This document shows, piece by piece, positions 6,487-15,814 of a stretch of 64,000 nucleotides of DNA (position 1 is its first letter; each line of letters begins with the position of its first letter). The notes beneath the pieces were generated by a model. The model had not been told where the DNA came from. It saw only the letters and a program-made list of their open reading frames with translations, and did no database searches. A program made the position numbers and the translations under genes. Origin of the DNA: Celerinatantimonas sp046054165 (lineage in GTDB: Bacteria > Pseudomonadota > Gammaproteobacteria > Enterobacterales > Celerinatantimonadaceae); the NCBI RefSeq assembly GCF_046054165.1, contig NZ_JBFNXK010000011.1, forward strand, positions 1 to 64,000, read 5' to 3'.

Positions 6487-6852
6487 ATGGAAATGCTATT
6501 CTCATACGGGACTCTTCAATTAGAAAATGTACAAAAAGAAACGTTTGGCCGACTTCTAACCGGTACAAAAGATGTTTTATTAGGATATGTGTTATCTGAA
6601 ATCCGGATCAAAGATCAAGACGTGATCCAAAAAAGTGGCACCGATATCCATCCCATTCTTAAATACACAGGGATCAATTCAGATCAGGTCGAAGGCACGA
6701 TTTTTCAAATCACAGAGGACGAACTACATCAGGCCGATACATACGAAGTCGATGAATACACTCGTATCAAAGGCAATTTTAAATCAGGTATATCGGCTTG
6801 GATTTATGCGGATGCGAGCCAATTTACAGACTCGGGCACTAAATCAAACTAA
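6487..6852 (+). CDS. Gamma-glutamylcyclotransferase (AIG2/GGCT)-like protein
   Basis: The 121-residue protein has the family's opening motif LFSYGTLQ (residues 4-11), where YGTL forms the substrate-binding loop, then the VEGTIFQIT strand, and the YEVDEYTR segment with the conserved Tyr and Arg. GGCT-like proteins release 5-oxoproline from gamma-glutamyl amines, but many bacterial members have unknown substrates. The ribosome site (GGGATGA) is weak. It stands alone between the IS3 element and adhE, whose insertion may have separated it from its own promoter. Confidence 0.8.
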   Translation: MEMLFSYGTLQLENVQKETFGRLLTGTKDVLLGYVLSEIRIKDQDVIQKSGTDIHPILKYTGINSDQVEGTIFQITEDELHQADTYEVDEYTRIKGNFKSGISAWIYADASQFTDSGTKSN

Positions 6853-6943
6853 CAACGTTTGATACCTGACGTTTAATATCTAATTCGTTTATTTTTCGCA
6901 TTTTAATTTATTTTAATTAACGTGCTTTGAACACATGCGCCCA

Positions 6944-7078
6944 TTAAAACTGCAGATAGGCAGCAATAAAGCCACATATAATTAAAACCCCGTCAATCAG
7001 GACCCAACCGCCAGCACGCAATAACTCCCCATCACCATATGCCATATTGCAGCACGAAACACTCGTTAACTGGTTCAT
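6944..7078 (-). CDS. Possible 44-aa small membrane protein
   Basis: A short frame reads MNQLTSVSCCNMAYGDGELL then RAGGWVLIDGVLIICGFIAA and ends YLQF. The second half would form one transmembrane helix. There is no strong ribosome site (ACTGAG lies directly against the ATG). It lies in the 664-bp gap before adhE. It may be chance, but the hydrophobic segment and clean ends make it worth listing. Confidence 0.3.
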   Translation of the reverse strand: MNQLTSVSCCNMAYGDGELLRAGGWVLIDGVLIICGFIAAYLQF

Positions 7079-7380
7079 CTCAGTCAATGTGATTGGGAGA
7101 AAGATGCAAGTTATCATCACATCCGAGATGATTTCGGATTAACCGCTATAATGTAAGCCATAGTAGCCTTGCCAAGGCGTTGCATTCGTCAATAAATATT
7201 GATGATTTTTTAAAATATTTATATTGAGTATCCGTAAAGTTGTGTTTTGGTTACCAATACATGTAATTTTGCTACAAAAATTGACAGGTTTTTATGAGAC
7301 ATATCGAAAAATCAAGATTTTTTCACATTAAAAACAGGAAATTAAGCGGTCAAAGATTTTCATTTGTAAGTAAACAACAA

Positions 7381-7422
7381 CTGATCTAGATCAATTTTAG
7401 ATATTCGGACTATTAATATACT
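7381..7422 (+). promoter_or_regulatory. FNR-type box and promoter of adhE
   Basis: CTGATCTAGATCAA at 7381-7394 matches the FNR consensus TTGATNNNNATCAA at all but one base. A TATACT -10 element lies at 7417-7422. A start near 7429 would put the box centre at -41.5, the class II activating position. This predicts anaerobic induction of adhE. A good ribosome site (AAGGAG) precedes the ATG at 7517. The rest of the 6853-7380 gap shows only AT-rich sequence and the small frame at 6944-7078. Confidence 0.65.
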
Positions 7423-7516
7423 TAGCCCCCGAAGGCTGCTTAGCAAGTTGTTGACGTTATTTTGCTTACAAATCTAGGTAACTTTCTAAACAGCTTTCTA
7501 CTTTAAGGAGACATAC

Positions 7517-10231
7517 ATGACTGTCACAAATGTCGCTGAATTAGATGCATTAGTTGCTCGAGTTAAAAAAGCTCAGGCTATCTTTGCAACTTACAGCCAA
7601 GAACAAGTTGACAAAATCTTCCGTGCAGCTGCTTTAGCTGCTGCTGATGCTCGTATTCCTCTAGCGCAAATGGCCGCTGCAGAATCAGGCATGGGTATCA
7701 TTGAAGATAAAGTGATTAAAAACCACTTTGCATCTGAATATATCTATAACAAATATAAAGATTACAAAACTTGCGGCATCCTCGAAGAAGACGACGAATT
7801 CGGCACCATGACTATTGCTGAACCAATCGGCTTGATTTGTGGGATTATTCCTACGACTAACCCAACATCTACTGCGATTTTCAAATCTTTGATCAGTTTG
7901 AAAACTCGTAACGGGATTATCTTCTCGCCACACCCACGCGCTAAAAAATCAACTAACTATGCAGCTAAATTAGTTTTAGATGCAGCGGTTGCTGCGGGCG
8001 CTCCAGAAGGGATTGTAGGTTGGATTGACGAACCATCAATCGAACTGTCTAACGCTCTGATGCATCATGATGATATTAATCTGATTCTTGCAACTGGTGG
8101 TCCTGGCATGGTGAAAGCAGCCTACTCTTCAGGTAAACCAGCGATTGGTGTAGGTGCAGGGAACACTCCTGTAGTTATCGACGAAACTGCCGATATTAAA
8201 CGTGCTGTATCATCTATCCTGATGTCAAAAACTTTCGATAACGGTGTGGTTTGTGCCTCTGAACAAGCTATCGTTGTTGTCGATTCAGTTTACGACGCAG
8301 TTAAAGAACGTTTTTCTAACTACGGCGGCTACATTCTGTCTAAAGAAGATGCCGACAAAGTTCGTAAAGTTCTGCTGATTAACGGCGCTCTGAACGCTAA
8401 AATCGTAGGTCAACCTGCGGTTAAAATCGCTGAAATGGCTGGCGTAACCGTTCCTGCATGGACTAAAGTTTTAATCGGTGAAGGTTTACGTGTAACAGCT
8501 GATGATGAATTCGCTCACGAAAAATTATCACCAACTTTAGGGATGTTTAAAGCGACCAGCTTTGAAGATGCAGTTGAACAAGCTGTTGAAATGGTTAACT
8601 TAGGTGGTATTGGTCATACTTCAGCACTTTACACCGATCAGGATCTGAACAAAGACCGGATCTCTTACTTCGGTGATAAAATGAAAACTGCCCGTATTCT
8701 TATTAACACACCAACTTCACAAGGCGGTATCGGAGACCTGTATAACTTCGCATTGGCTCCTTCACTGACTTTAGGTTGTGGTTCTTGGGGTGGTAACTCA
8801 ATCTCAGAAAACGTTGGTCCTAAACATTTGATCAACAAAAAAACTGTAGCAAAACGAGCTGAAAATATGTTGTGGCATAAACTTCCCCAATCTATCTACT
8901 TCCGTCGTGGCTGCTTACCAGAAGCGTTAACTGACTTGGAAGGTAAAAAACGGGCTTGCATCGTTACTGACCGCTTCTTATTCAACAACGGTTATGTTGA
9001 TGAACTGATTGAAATCCTCAAAAAACAAAGTATGGAAGTTGAGGTATTCTATGAAGTTGAAGCAGACCCAACTTTAAGTATCGTGAAAAAAGGTGCAGAC
9101 CTGTTGAACCAATTCAAACCAGACGCAATTATTGCTCTGGGTGGTGGTTCGCCAATGGATGCAGCGAAAATCATGTGGGTCATGTACGAACATCCAGAAG
9201 TTCATTTCGAAGATTTGGCGCTGCGCTTTATGGATATCCGTAAACGTATCTACAAATTCCCTAAAATGGGCGAAAAAGCAACTATGGTTGCGATTACAAC
9301 CACATCCGGTACGGGTTCAGAAGTTACTCCATTCGCCGTTGTTACTGATGACGAAACTGGTAAAAAATACCCATTGGCTGACTATGCATTGACTCCAAAC
9401 ATGGCCATCATCGATGCAAACTTAGTCATGAATATGCCGAAATCATTAACTGCATTTGGTGGTTATGATGCGATTACCCATGCTATTGAAGCTTATGTTT
9501 CAGTCATGGCTAACGAATATTCTGACGGACAGGCGCTGCAAGCTCTGACTCTGTTAAAAGCATATCTGCCAAGTGCTTATAAAAACGGTGCGAAAGATCC
9601 AATTGCTCGTGAACGCGTCCACAACGGTGCAACTATCGCCGGGATTGCATTCGCTCAAGCATTCTTGGGTGCATGTCACTCAATGGCTCACAAACTGGGT
9701 GCTGAATTCCACATTGCTCACGGTTTAGCGAATGCCTTATTGCTGACTAACGTGATTCGTTATAACGCAACAAATATTCCAACTAAACAAGCTGCATTCT
9801 CTCAGTATGACCGTCCTAAAGCTCGGGCACGTTACGCTGAAATCGCTGAACACTTAGGTTTCCGCGAAGGCCGTACTCAGGACAAACTGGATGCATTGTT
9901 AGACTGGTTAGAAAAACTGAAAGTTGAATTGGATATCCCAACTTCAATCAAAGCTGCTGGTGTTGCTGAAGCTGATTTCATGGCGAAAGTTGACCACTTG
10001 GCTGTTGAAGCGTTCGATGACCAATGTACAGGTGCTAACCCACGTTATCCATTGATTAGTGAACTGAAACAGATTCTGATCGATTCATACTACGGCAACT
10101 ATTATGTTGAAAAATATGAACGTGAAGAACCAGAAGGTGCACGTGCTGAAGCAGAAGCTGAAGAAAAAGCAGCGGATGACAAAAAAAGTTCAGCCAAAAC
10201 AGCAAGCAAAAAAACAGCTGCTGCTAAATAA
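7517..10231 (+). CDS. adhE: Bifunctional aldehyde-alcohol dehydrogenase
   Basis: AdhE reduces acetyl-CoA to acetaldehyde and then ethanol with two NADH, restoring NAD+ in anaerobic growth. The N-terminal aldehyde dehydrogenase half (residues about 1-440) has the catalytic Cys in GVVCASEQ and the GVGAGNTP nucleotide loop. The C-terminal iron alcohol dehydrogenase half has GGGSPMDAAK and metal-binding His residues in HAIEAY and HSMAHKLGAEFHIAHGLANA. At 904 residues it is slightly longer than the E. coli protein (891) because of an Ala/Lys/Glu-rich tail from about 868 (EGARAEAEAEEKAADDKKSS). It is monocistronic, with an FNR-type promoter and a terminator. Its codon use looks highly biased, as in strongly expressed genes. 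Confidence 0.98.
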   Translation: MTVTNVAELDALVARVKKAQAIFATYSQEQVDKIFRAAALAAADARIPLAQMAAAESGMGIIEDKVIKNHFASEYIYNKYKDYKTCGILEEDDEFGTMTIAEPIGLICGIIPTTNPTSTAIFKSLISLKTRNGIIFSPHPRAKKSTNYAAKLVLDAAVAAGAPEGIVGWIDEPSIELSNALMHHDDINLILATGGPGMVKAAYSSGKPAIGVGAGNTPVVIDETADIKRAVSSILMSKTFDNGVVCASEQAIVVVDSVYDAVKERFSNYGGYILSKEDADKVRKVLLINGALNAKIVGQPAVKIAEMAGVTVPAWTKVLIGEGLRVTADDEFAHEKLSPTLGMFKATSFEDAVEQAVEMVNLGGIGHTSALYTDQDLNKDRISYFGDKMKTARILINTPTSQGGIGDLYNFALAPSLTLGCGSWGGNSISENVGPKHLINKKTVAKRAENMLWHKLPQSIYFRRGCLPEALTDLEGKKRACIVTDRFLFNNGYVDELIEILKKQSMEVEVFYEVEADPTLSIVKKGADLLNQFKPDAIIALGGGSPMDAAKIMWVMYEHPEVHFEDLALRFMDIRKRIYKFPKMGEKATMVAITTTSGTGSEVTPFAVVTDDETGKKYPLADYALTPNMAIIDANLVMNMPKSLTAFGGYDAITHAIEAYVSVMANEYSDGQALQALTLLKAYLPSAYKNGAKDPIARERVHNGATIAGIAFAQAFLGACHSMAHKLGAEFHIAHGLANALLLTNVIRYNATNIPTKQAAFSQYDRPKARARYAEIAEHLGFREGRTQDKLDALLDWLEKLKVELDIPTSIKAAGVAEADFMAKVDHLAVEAFDDQCTGANPRYPLISELKQILIDSYYGNYYVEKYEREEPEGARAEAEAEEKAADDKKSSAKTASKKTAAAK

Positions 10232-10254
10232 TCAATCCTAACGGATCCATGATT

Positions 10255-10282
10255 AAGCCTCACTTCGGTGAGGCTTTTTTGT
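10255..10282 (+). terminator. Rho-independent terminator of adhE
   Basis: AAGCCTCAC-TTCG-GTGAGGCTT forms a nine-base-pair stem with a stable TTCG tetraloop, followed by a run of T. It begins about 24 bases after the adhE stop. Confidence 0.93.
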
Positions 10283-10335
10283 TTTCATCATTTAAATTTG
10301 GCATACTGCGCCTGAACTAACTGAGGAGCGATCAT

Positions 10336-11085
10336 ATGACACGGTTCAGAAAACTGGCGATACTATCGTGCTGCGCATTTATTTCTAACGTAACCTTAGC
10401 CGCTCAATCTTCATGGCAACCGATCCAACCTTTTGAGGCACACTACGATGCCTATTTTAAAGGGATTTCAGTAGGGAGCGGACTACGAATACTCAAGCGC
10501 ACCGCAGCCAATACTTATCAAGCAAGCAGCCAAGCTAAAGTGTTGGGAGGCGCGGGGATGAGTTACGATGAAACCAGTCAGTTCCGTTATGATGGTGAAC
10601 ATATTATAAGTGAAGGCTTTAAGCGTACTAAGAAAGTCCTACTCGGTAGCCAAAAGATCGTTGGACACCCAGATCGCAATGGCGGACTTTTTGTAAGTGG
10701 TGACGATAAACGACAGCATGTCGAATCTGGCGCCTGGGGAAACACGCTCGATTCATCTGCATTTATGGTCCAATTCCAAACCGATGTAAAAAATGGCAAA
10801 ACAACATTCCATTACCATTATGTGGAAGGGGATGAGATTAAGGACTATCAATTCAAAATTGACGGCCAAGAAACCATTACAGTCCCGGCAGGCACTTATC
10901 AAACCATCCGCCTCAAACGGATTAATAAAGGCAGCCGAGAAACATTTATGTGGCTAGCCCCCAAATTAGATTATCAGTTGGTAAAAATGCAGGTACTCCG
11001 CGATGGTAAACGTTGGAGCAGCATGGCACTGACCCAATTAAAACTGGATCAGCCCTCTACAGCAACCTCATCGACTAATGAATAA
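10336..11085 (+). CDS. DUF3108 family periplasmic protein
   Basis: The 249-residue protein has a signal peptide (MTRFRKLAILSCCAFISNVT then LAAQ) and the DUF3108 fold: FEAHYDAYFKGISVG at about residue 35, repeated beta strands, and the conserved VPAGTYQTIRLKR and ETFMWLAPKLDYQLVKM motifs. DUF3108 proteins are secreted or periplasmic beta-rich proteins of unknown role. The ATG at 10336 follows GAGGAG with about seven bases of spacing. Its last 11 bases overlap the 3' end of the convergent MarC-type gene. Confidence 0.85.
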   Translation: MTRFRKLAILSCCAFISNVTLAAQSSWQPIQPFEAHYDAYFKGISVGSGLRILKRTAANTYQASSQAKVLGGAGMSYDETSQFRYDGEHIISEGFKRTKKVLLGSQKIVGHPDRNGGLFVSGDDKRQHVESGAWGNTLDSSAFMVQFQTDVKNGKTTFHYHYVEGDEIKDYQFKIDGQETITVPAGTYQTIRLKRINKGSRETFMWLAPKLDYQLVKMQVLRDGKRWSSMALTQLKLDQPSTATSSTNE

Positions 11086-11677
11086 AAGCACTCACACCGG
11101 TCATGATCATCTGAGCCGCAATTGCGGATAACACCAGACCACTAATTTTGGTCATGACCGATATTCCCTGTTTGGTAATGAGTCGTTCCATCGTGGCACT
11201 CAAATACAAAATGACCCCCAGTAGCAACATGGCCAATATGATACCGGCTAAATCGGCCACCCGAGTGGTCATGTCTTTCGCATCAGCAGCCATCACAACC
11301 AGCGCACCTAACACTGCTGGCCCCACCACAACCGGTGTGGTCAATGGCACGACAATCACATCACTAGGTGTCACATCGGCACTGACTTTAGAGTTTCCAT
11401 CCGCACCTGAAGCCAACTGAATGGCAGTTAACAGCAATATAATCCCGGTTCCAATTCGAAATGAGTGAATGTTAATTCCGAATAGCGAGAAAATGAAATC
11501 ACCGCCGATATAAACAATCAAACACATTAAAATACTGGCAATAATCACTTTGATCGCTAATTTCCGACGGATTTCATCCTCCCAGCGCCGAGTAATCGCT
11601 ATATAAGTCGATAACACGAAAAAAGGCGCACACATGAAGAAGAACTTCACGCAAATATTTAAAATATATATGACCAT
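11075..11677 (-). CDS. MarC family integral membrane protein
   Basis: The 200-residue protein has six likely membrane segments and the MarC/UPF0056 pattern: SLFGINIHSFRIGTGIILL then LLTAIQLASG in the first half, and VVPLTTPVVVGPAVLGALV in the second. MarC proteins are inner-membrane proteins of uncertain transport role; the old link to antibiotic resistance did not hold up. The ATG at 11677 is preferred over a GTG nine bases earlier because GGTGAG lies eight bases before the ATG. It is convergent with, and overlaps, the DUF3108 gene. Confidence 0.85.
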   Translation of the reverse strand: MVIYILNICVKFFFMCAPFFVLSTYIAITRRWEDEIRRKLAIKVIIASILMCLIVYIGGDFIFSLFGINIHSFRIGTGIILLLTAIQLASGADGNSKVSADVTPSDVIVVPLTTPVVVGPAVLGALVVMAADAKDMTTRVADLAGIILAMLLLGVILYLSATMERLITKQGISVMTKISGLVLSAIAAQMIMTGVSAFIH

Positions 11678-11895
11678 TCGGAGCACTCACCATTGAAATT
11701 GGCGTGCATTATAAGCTTGCTTTTTCCCTACCCCAATCAGAAATTTCTAATAGACTCGGATTACTTCTCTTCATCATTCATAACCTGAATTTATCTTAGA
11801 AAATAGACTTTCATCAACGATAGACAACACGGCATAGAGCCAATGAATCGGGGATGGTATAGTGATTCATCTTAAATCCTAATCCTTTATTATTT

Positions 11896-12732
11896 ATGTC
11901 TAGCATGACTCATATATTAATTACCGGTTGTTCGAGTGGTATTGGTCTGCGATGTGCCCAATTACTGCTGCAACGAGGCTATCACGTCGTAGCAGCCTGC
12001 CGCCAACCCCATGATGTCGAGCGACTTCAACAGCAGGGAATCATGAGTGTACAGATGGACCTCAGCTCACAACATTCCATCGAATCAGGATTTCAGGCTG
12101 CAATGACTTATCTGGATGGACACATTGATGCTCTTTTCAACAATGCTGCTTATGGCCAAACGGGAGCCATTGAAGATCTTCCCACCGAAGCACTGCGGGC
12201 CCAATTTGAAACCAATCTTTTTGGCTGGCACCATTTAATCCGTTTGGTACTTCCCCACATGCTAGCCCAAAATCATGGCCGGATTATTCAGGACAGCTCG
12301 GTATTGGGATTAGTGGCACTTTGCTATCGCGGTGCCTATTGTGCTTCTAAATTCGCTTTAGAAGGCTATACCGATACCCTCCGTCTGGAACTGGCCTCTA
12401 CACCTATTCGCATCTCGTTAATTGAACCCGGACCGATTAACAGTCAATTTCGGCATAATGCCAAAGTCATATTTGAACAGACCATTCAATGGCAACAATC
12501 CCGACACAAAGATAACTATCAGGCGACGTTACAACGACTGGGAAGCGAACAACCGCTCAATCGCCACACATTACAACCTGAAGCGGTTTACCGGTGTTTA
12601 CTCCATGCATTGGAAAGTTCCCATCCGAAGCACCGATACTATGTCACACGCCCAACGAAATACGTTGCCCTACTTCGCCGGATTTTACCCAGCATCTGGC
12701 TTGATCGCATATTACTCAAAGGAGGAGCCTGA
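11896..12732 (+). CDS. Short-chain dehydrogenase (YbbO-like SDR)
   Basis: The 278-residue protein is a classical SDR: nucleotide-binding GCSSGIG at residues 11-17, NNA at about 86, the catalytic Ser in DSSVLGL, and YCASK (Y-x-x-x-K) at about 152. PGPI follows the active site. Overall it resembles E. coli YbbO, an NADP-dependent aldehyde reductase. Its substrate here is unknown. The ribosome site is weak. It is followed at once by the TraB/GumN gene, whose ribosome site lies inside this gene's last codons, so the two are probably co-translated. Confidence 0.88.
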   Translation: MSSMTHILITGCSSGIGLRCAQLLLQRGYHVVAACRQPHDVERLQQQGIMSVQMDLSSQHSIESGFQAAMTYLDGHIDALFNNAAYGQTGAIEDLPTEALRAQFETNLFGWHHLIRLVLPHMLAQNHGRIIQDSSVLGLVALCYRGAYCASKFALEGYTDTLRLELASTPIRISLIEPGPINSQFRHNAKVIFEQTIQWQQSRHKDNYQATLQRLGSEQPLNRHTLQPEAVYRCLLHALESSHPKHRYYVTRPTKYVALLRRILPSIWLDRILLKGGA

Positions 12733-12734
12733 AT

Positions 12735-13628
12735 TTGTTCCGTTTAGCTGATTTAACACGCCGGATACCTTGCTGGCTAACTGTATTCACTTTGTGCTTC
12801 CCGCTCAGTGCTCTGGCCCAACCTTCATTGTGGCTCGCTCAAAAAGATCAACAGCAGCTCTATTTATTCGGTTCTATCCATATCGGAAGTCCCCGTTTAT
12901 ATCCACTCCCCTCGTCGGTATTAGATGCTTTTAAACAAAGCGAACAGCTCTGGGTTGAGGTCGACACCCGCCATCTATCATCCGAAGATATGCAGCAGAT
13001 CCGTCGTGATGTGACACTCCCGGAAGGTGAAACAATTGATGCCCATATAAGTGTTCAAACACTTAAAAAGCTCAAAAAACGTAGCCAACAACTCGGCTTA
13101 TCTTATTCGGTACTAGAGCATTATCAACCGTGGTATATCAGCGTACTCATTACCCAAAAAGTCTATCAGCAACAAGGTTATAACAGCCAACTGGGCGTCG
13201 ATCAGTATTTTCTGAAACAGGCGACTTTAAAAGATAAACCCATCCGCCAACTGGAAACGGCCCCCCAACAGTTTCAATCGTTGTCCTCGTTAAAGAGCGA
13301 CTCAAATACGATGCTTAAACAAGTACTCATAGCGGGTCATACACTCACTCAATCACTATCTCAAACTGTCGATGCCTGGAGAAGTGGGGATCAAGTTAAA
13401 CTTCGTCAATTATTAAGTGAGCAGGAATCAGAGTCTGACAAGCAGGTAGAACAAAAATTTAAACAAAATTTATTAATTAAAAGGAACCAAAACTGGTTAC
13501 AAATACTCACATCCATTAAAAGCCACCAACCTCAATTTATCGTCGTCGGTGCGCTTCATCTTTCTGGACCGGAAGGGTTATTAAATTTATTAAAAGGATC
13601 GGGGTATCATATATCCCAGATCAAATAA
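12735..13628 (+). CDS. TraB/GumN family protein (YbaP-like)
   Basis: The 297-residue protein has a signal peptide (up to LSALAQPS) and the family's two signature motifs: LFGSIHIGSPRLYPLP near residue 44 and VVGALHLSGPEGLLNLLKGS then GY at the C-terminus. TraB/GumN proteins may be metal-dependent proteases, related to the Tiki family, and E. coli YbaP is a member; the role here is unproven. The start is TTG at 12735, supported by GGAGGAG ending seven bases upstream and a gap of only two bases from the SDR stop. Confidence 0.88.
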   Translation: MFRLADLTRRIPCWLTVFTLCFPLSALAQPSLWLAQKDQQQLYLFGSIHIGSPRLYPLPSSVLDAFKQSEQLWVEVDTRHLSSEDMQQIRRDVTLPEGETIDAHISVQTLKKLKKRSQQLGLSYSVLEHYQPWYISVLITQKVYQQQGYNSQLGVDQYFLKQATLKDKPIRQLETAPQQFQSLSSLKSDSNTMLKQVLIAGHTLTQSLSQTVDAWRSGDQVKLRQLLSEQESESDKQVEQKFKQNLLIKRNQNWLQILTSIKSHQPQFIVVGALHLSGPEGLLNLLKGSGYHISQIK

Positions 13629-13683
13629 TTAAAAAAATGTAAAATCAAAAATCAGGTAATAACACTGTCTTCGGAGGTTTATT

Positions 13684-14259
13684 ATGAATGATGACTTTAG
13701 TCTGTTTCGACAACAGCTCGATGATGTTGTTCCAATACAACAAGACGCTCATCCCCAAATAACTCAGCCCCATTCGCTAACGGAATCACAATTAGCACGC
13801 CGAGAAGCCGCTTGCAGAGAACCGGAGGAACAGAACCCGCTATCTTTATCCGAACCGAAATTAATATTACCAGATGACTTAATCGCTTATAAACGAGATG
13901 GAATTCAAGAAGGTGTATTTAAAAAATTACGCTTAGGAAAATATCCTATCGGAGATCGTTTAGACTTACACAAAATCCGGCTTGAACAAGCACGACGTGA
14001 TATTCAGCGTTTTATTCTTTTTAGCCAGGATCGGGGCCATCAGTGTGTGCTGATTATTCATGGGAAAGGAGCCCGCTCTACCCCGCCAGCGCGAATGAAA
14101 AGTTATGTCAACCATTGGTTGCCTCAGTTGGATCAAGTGATGGCCATTCATTCCGCCTTACCGATGCATGGCGGCTATGGGGCCGTTTATGTGCTATTAC
14201 GTAAAAGTTACGAAAAAAAATTAGAAAACCGGGAACGCCATGCTCGGCACCTTGGTTAA
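13684..14259 (+). CDS. smrA: Smr domain DNA endonuclease SmrA
   Basis: The 191-residue protein has a disordered N-terminus and a C-terminal Smr domain: the LDLHKIRLEQAR motif near residue 100, VLIIHGKGAR (the H-G-K-G core) near 125, and the closing ALPMHGGYGAVYVLLRK. The pattern GVFKKLRLGKYP before the domain and the ending ENRERHARH match E. coli SmrA (YdaL), a DNA-nicking endonuclease of unknown biological role. The ATG at 13684 has a GGAGG ribosome site with six bases of spacing. It precedes the carboxypeptidase gene by 32 bases. Confidence 0.9.
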   Translation: MNDDFSLFRQQLDDVVPIQQDAHPQITQPHSLTESQLARREAACREPEEQNPLSLSEPKLILPDDLIAYKRDGIQEGVFKKLRLGKYPIGDRLDLHKIRLEQARRDIQRFILFSQDRGHQCVLIIHGKGARSTPPARMKSYVNHWLPQLDQVMAIHSALPMHGGYGAVYVLLRKSYEKKLENRERHARHLG

Positions 14260-14291
14260 GAATCGTCTGCCATTGATAACAGGAGCATACT

Positions 14292-15779
14292 ATGGCCTCT
14301 GAATGTCCTTTTTACCAAAAATTATGTGCTCATTTTCAAGGCATTTTTCACCTTCAGCATTTACAGGCGATGGCCGGCTGGGATCAGGCAACCATGATGC
14401 CAGCTCAAGGCAACGACGCCCGCAGTAATGCCCTATCTGAACTTGCCGTCATCATCCATCAACGCTATAACCAAACGGCACTGGGCGATTGGTTTACCCA
14501 TGCCGAAAATGAAACACTGGATACCCATCAGCATCAGTCACTTCGAGAAATGCGCCGCCGCTGGCAACAAGCCACTATGCTCCCCGTCGATGTTGTCAGA
14601 GCCAAAAGTCTGGCCGGAAATCGTTGTGAACATGCCTGGCGAACACAACGGCAGGAAAACGACTGGCAGGGATTTGCCAAAAACTTTAAAGAAGTGGTCG
14701 CGATTTCCCGAGAAGAAGCCAAAATACGCTCGGCGGCGACTGGCATGTCCCCTTATGACACCTTAATTGATCAGTACGAACCGGAGATGAATCAACAACG
14801 TTTGGATCAAATTTTCGGCTCTCTGGAACAATGGCTCCCCAATCTGATCCAGGAAGTTCAGGAGGTCCAGCATAGTTGGCAGCGGTTACCAGCCGGAAAT
14901 TACACATCAGCTGAGCAAAAGCAACTCGGCTTAGAAATGATGAAGTTACTGGAGTTTGACTTTGAGCATGGCCGACTGGATATCAGCGCCCATCCCTTTT
15001 GCGGAGGGGTGCCTGATGATGTCCGCATCACGACTCGCTATGAAACCGGCGACTTTACCCAGAGTTTGATGGGGATTGTTCATGAAACAGGCCATGCTCG
15101 CTATGAGCAGAATTTACCCGGCCCATGGCGAGGGCTTCCTATTGGCGAAGCCCGATCCATGGGGATCCACGAATCTCAAAGTTTATTCTTTGAAATGCAG
15201 CTCGGACATAGCGATGCATTTTTGCGGCTATTACAGCCTCGAATCAAACGCTTTTTAAACGTTGATCTCTCAGCAGAACAACTGCGGCAGCATTATCTTT
15301 ATGTCAAACCCGGTCTAATCCGAATCGAAGCCGATGAAGTCACCTATCCGGCCCATATTTTGCTGCGATATCAGATAGAGCGAGACCTCATTAGCGGCCA
15401 GATTGAAGTCGACGATATTCCGGAACTCTGGGATCAACTGATGCAGAAATATTTAGGGTTATCTACTGCGGGAAATTATCGAGAAGGCTGTTTACAGGAT
15501 ATTCATTGGACCGATGGGAGTTTTGGATATTTTCCAAGTTATACGCTGGGAGCCATGTATGCAGCCCAATTTTATAGTGCGATGATGCAACAATCCCCAG
15601 CCATTGAAACTGCTCTGGAACAGGGCAATCTGGCGCCAATGTTTCAGTGGTTAAAAACCAGAGTCTGGCAATTAGGTTGCTTGCACACCACCGATAGACT
15701 CGTCAGCGATGCTACCGGAGAAATTCTGAATCCAGACTACTTTTATACCCATCTGAAAAAACGTTATTTAGGCCAGTAA
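14292..15779 (+). CDS. M32 family metallocarboxypeptidase (Taq type)
   Basis: The 495-residue protein is an M32 carboxypeptidase, removing residues from peptide C-termini with a divalent metal. The zinc motif is HETGH (in GIVHETGHARYEQN, about residue 265), with a downstream Glu ligand in GIHESQSLFFE. DDVRITTRY and IRIEADEVTYPAHILLRY are also family blocks. The length equals the family norm of about 500. An AGGAGC ribosome site precedes the ATG. It ends at the hairpin at 15788-15810, which also serves the convergent cobalamin operon. Confidence 0.95.
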   Translation: MASECPFYQKLCAHFQGIFHLQHLQAMAGWDQATMMPAQGNDARSNALSELAVIIHQRYNQTALGDWFTHAENETLDTHQHQSLREMRRRWQQATMLPVDVVRAKSLAGNRCEHAWRTQRQENDWQGFAKNFKEVVAISREEAKIRSAATGMSPYDTLIDQYEPEMNQQRLDQIFGSLEQWLPNLIQEVQEVQHSWQRLPAGNYTSAEQKQLGLEMMKLLEFDFEHGRLDISAHPFCGGVPDDVRITTRYETGDFTQSLMGIVHETGHARYEQNLPGPWRGLPIGEARSMGIHESQSLFFEMQLGHSDAFLRLLQPRIKRFLNVDLSAEQLRQHYLYVKPGLIRIEADEVTYPAHILLRYQIERDLISGQIEVDDIPELWDQLMQKYLGLSTAGNYREGCLQDIHWTDGSFGYFPSYTLGAMYAAQFYSAMMQQSPAIETALEQGNLAPMFQWLKTRVWQLGCLHTTDRLVSDATGEILNPDYFYTHLKKRYLGQ

Positions 15780-15787
15780 TCACAGAT

Positions 15788-15814
15788 GAGACGATCGTCA
15801 TGATCGTCTCATTT
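15788..15814. terminator. Hairpin between convergent operons
   Basis: GAGACGATC-GTCAT-GATCGTCTC is a perfect nine-base-pair stem lying nine bases after the carboxypeptidase stop and just past the stop of the minus-strand lipoprotein gene. T-rich sequence follows on the plus strand (ATTTAT); on the minus strand the tail is less T-rich. Confidence 0.7.
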
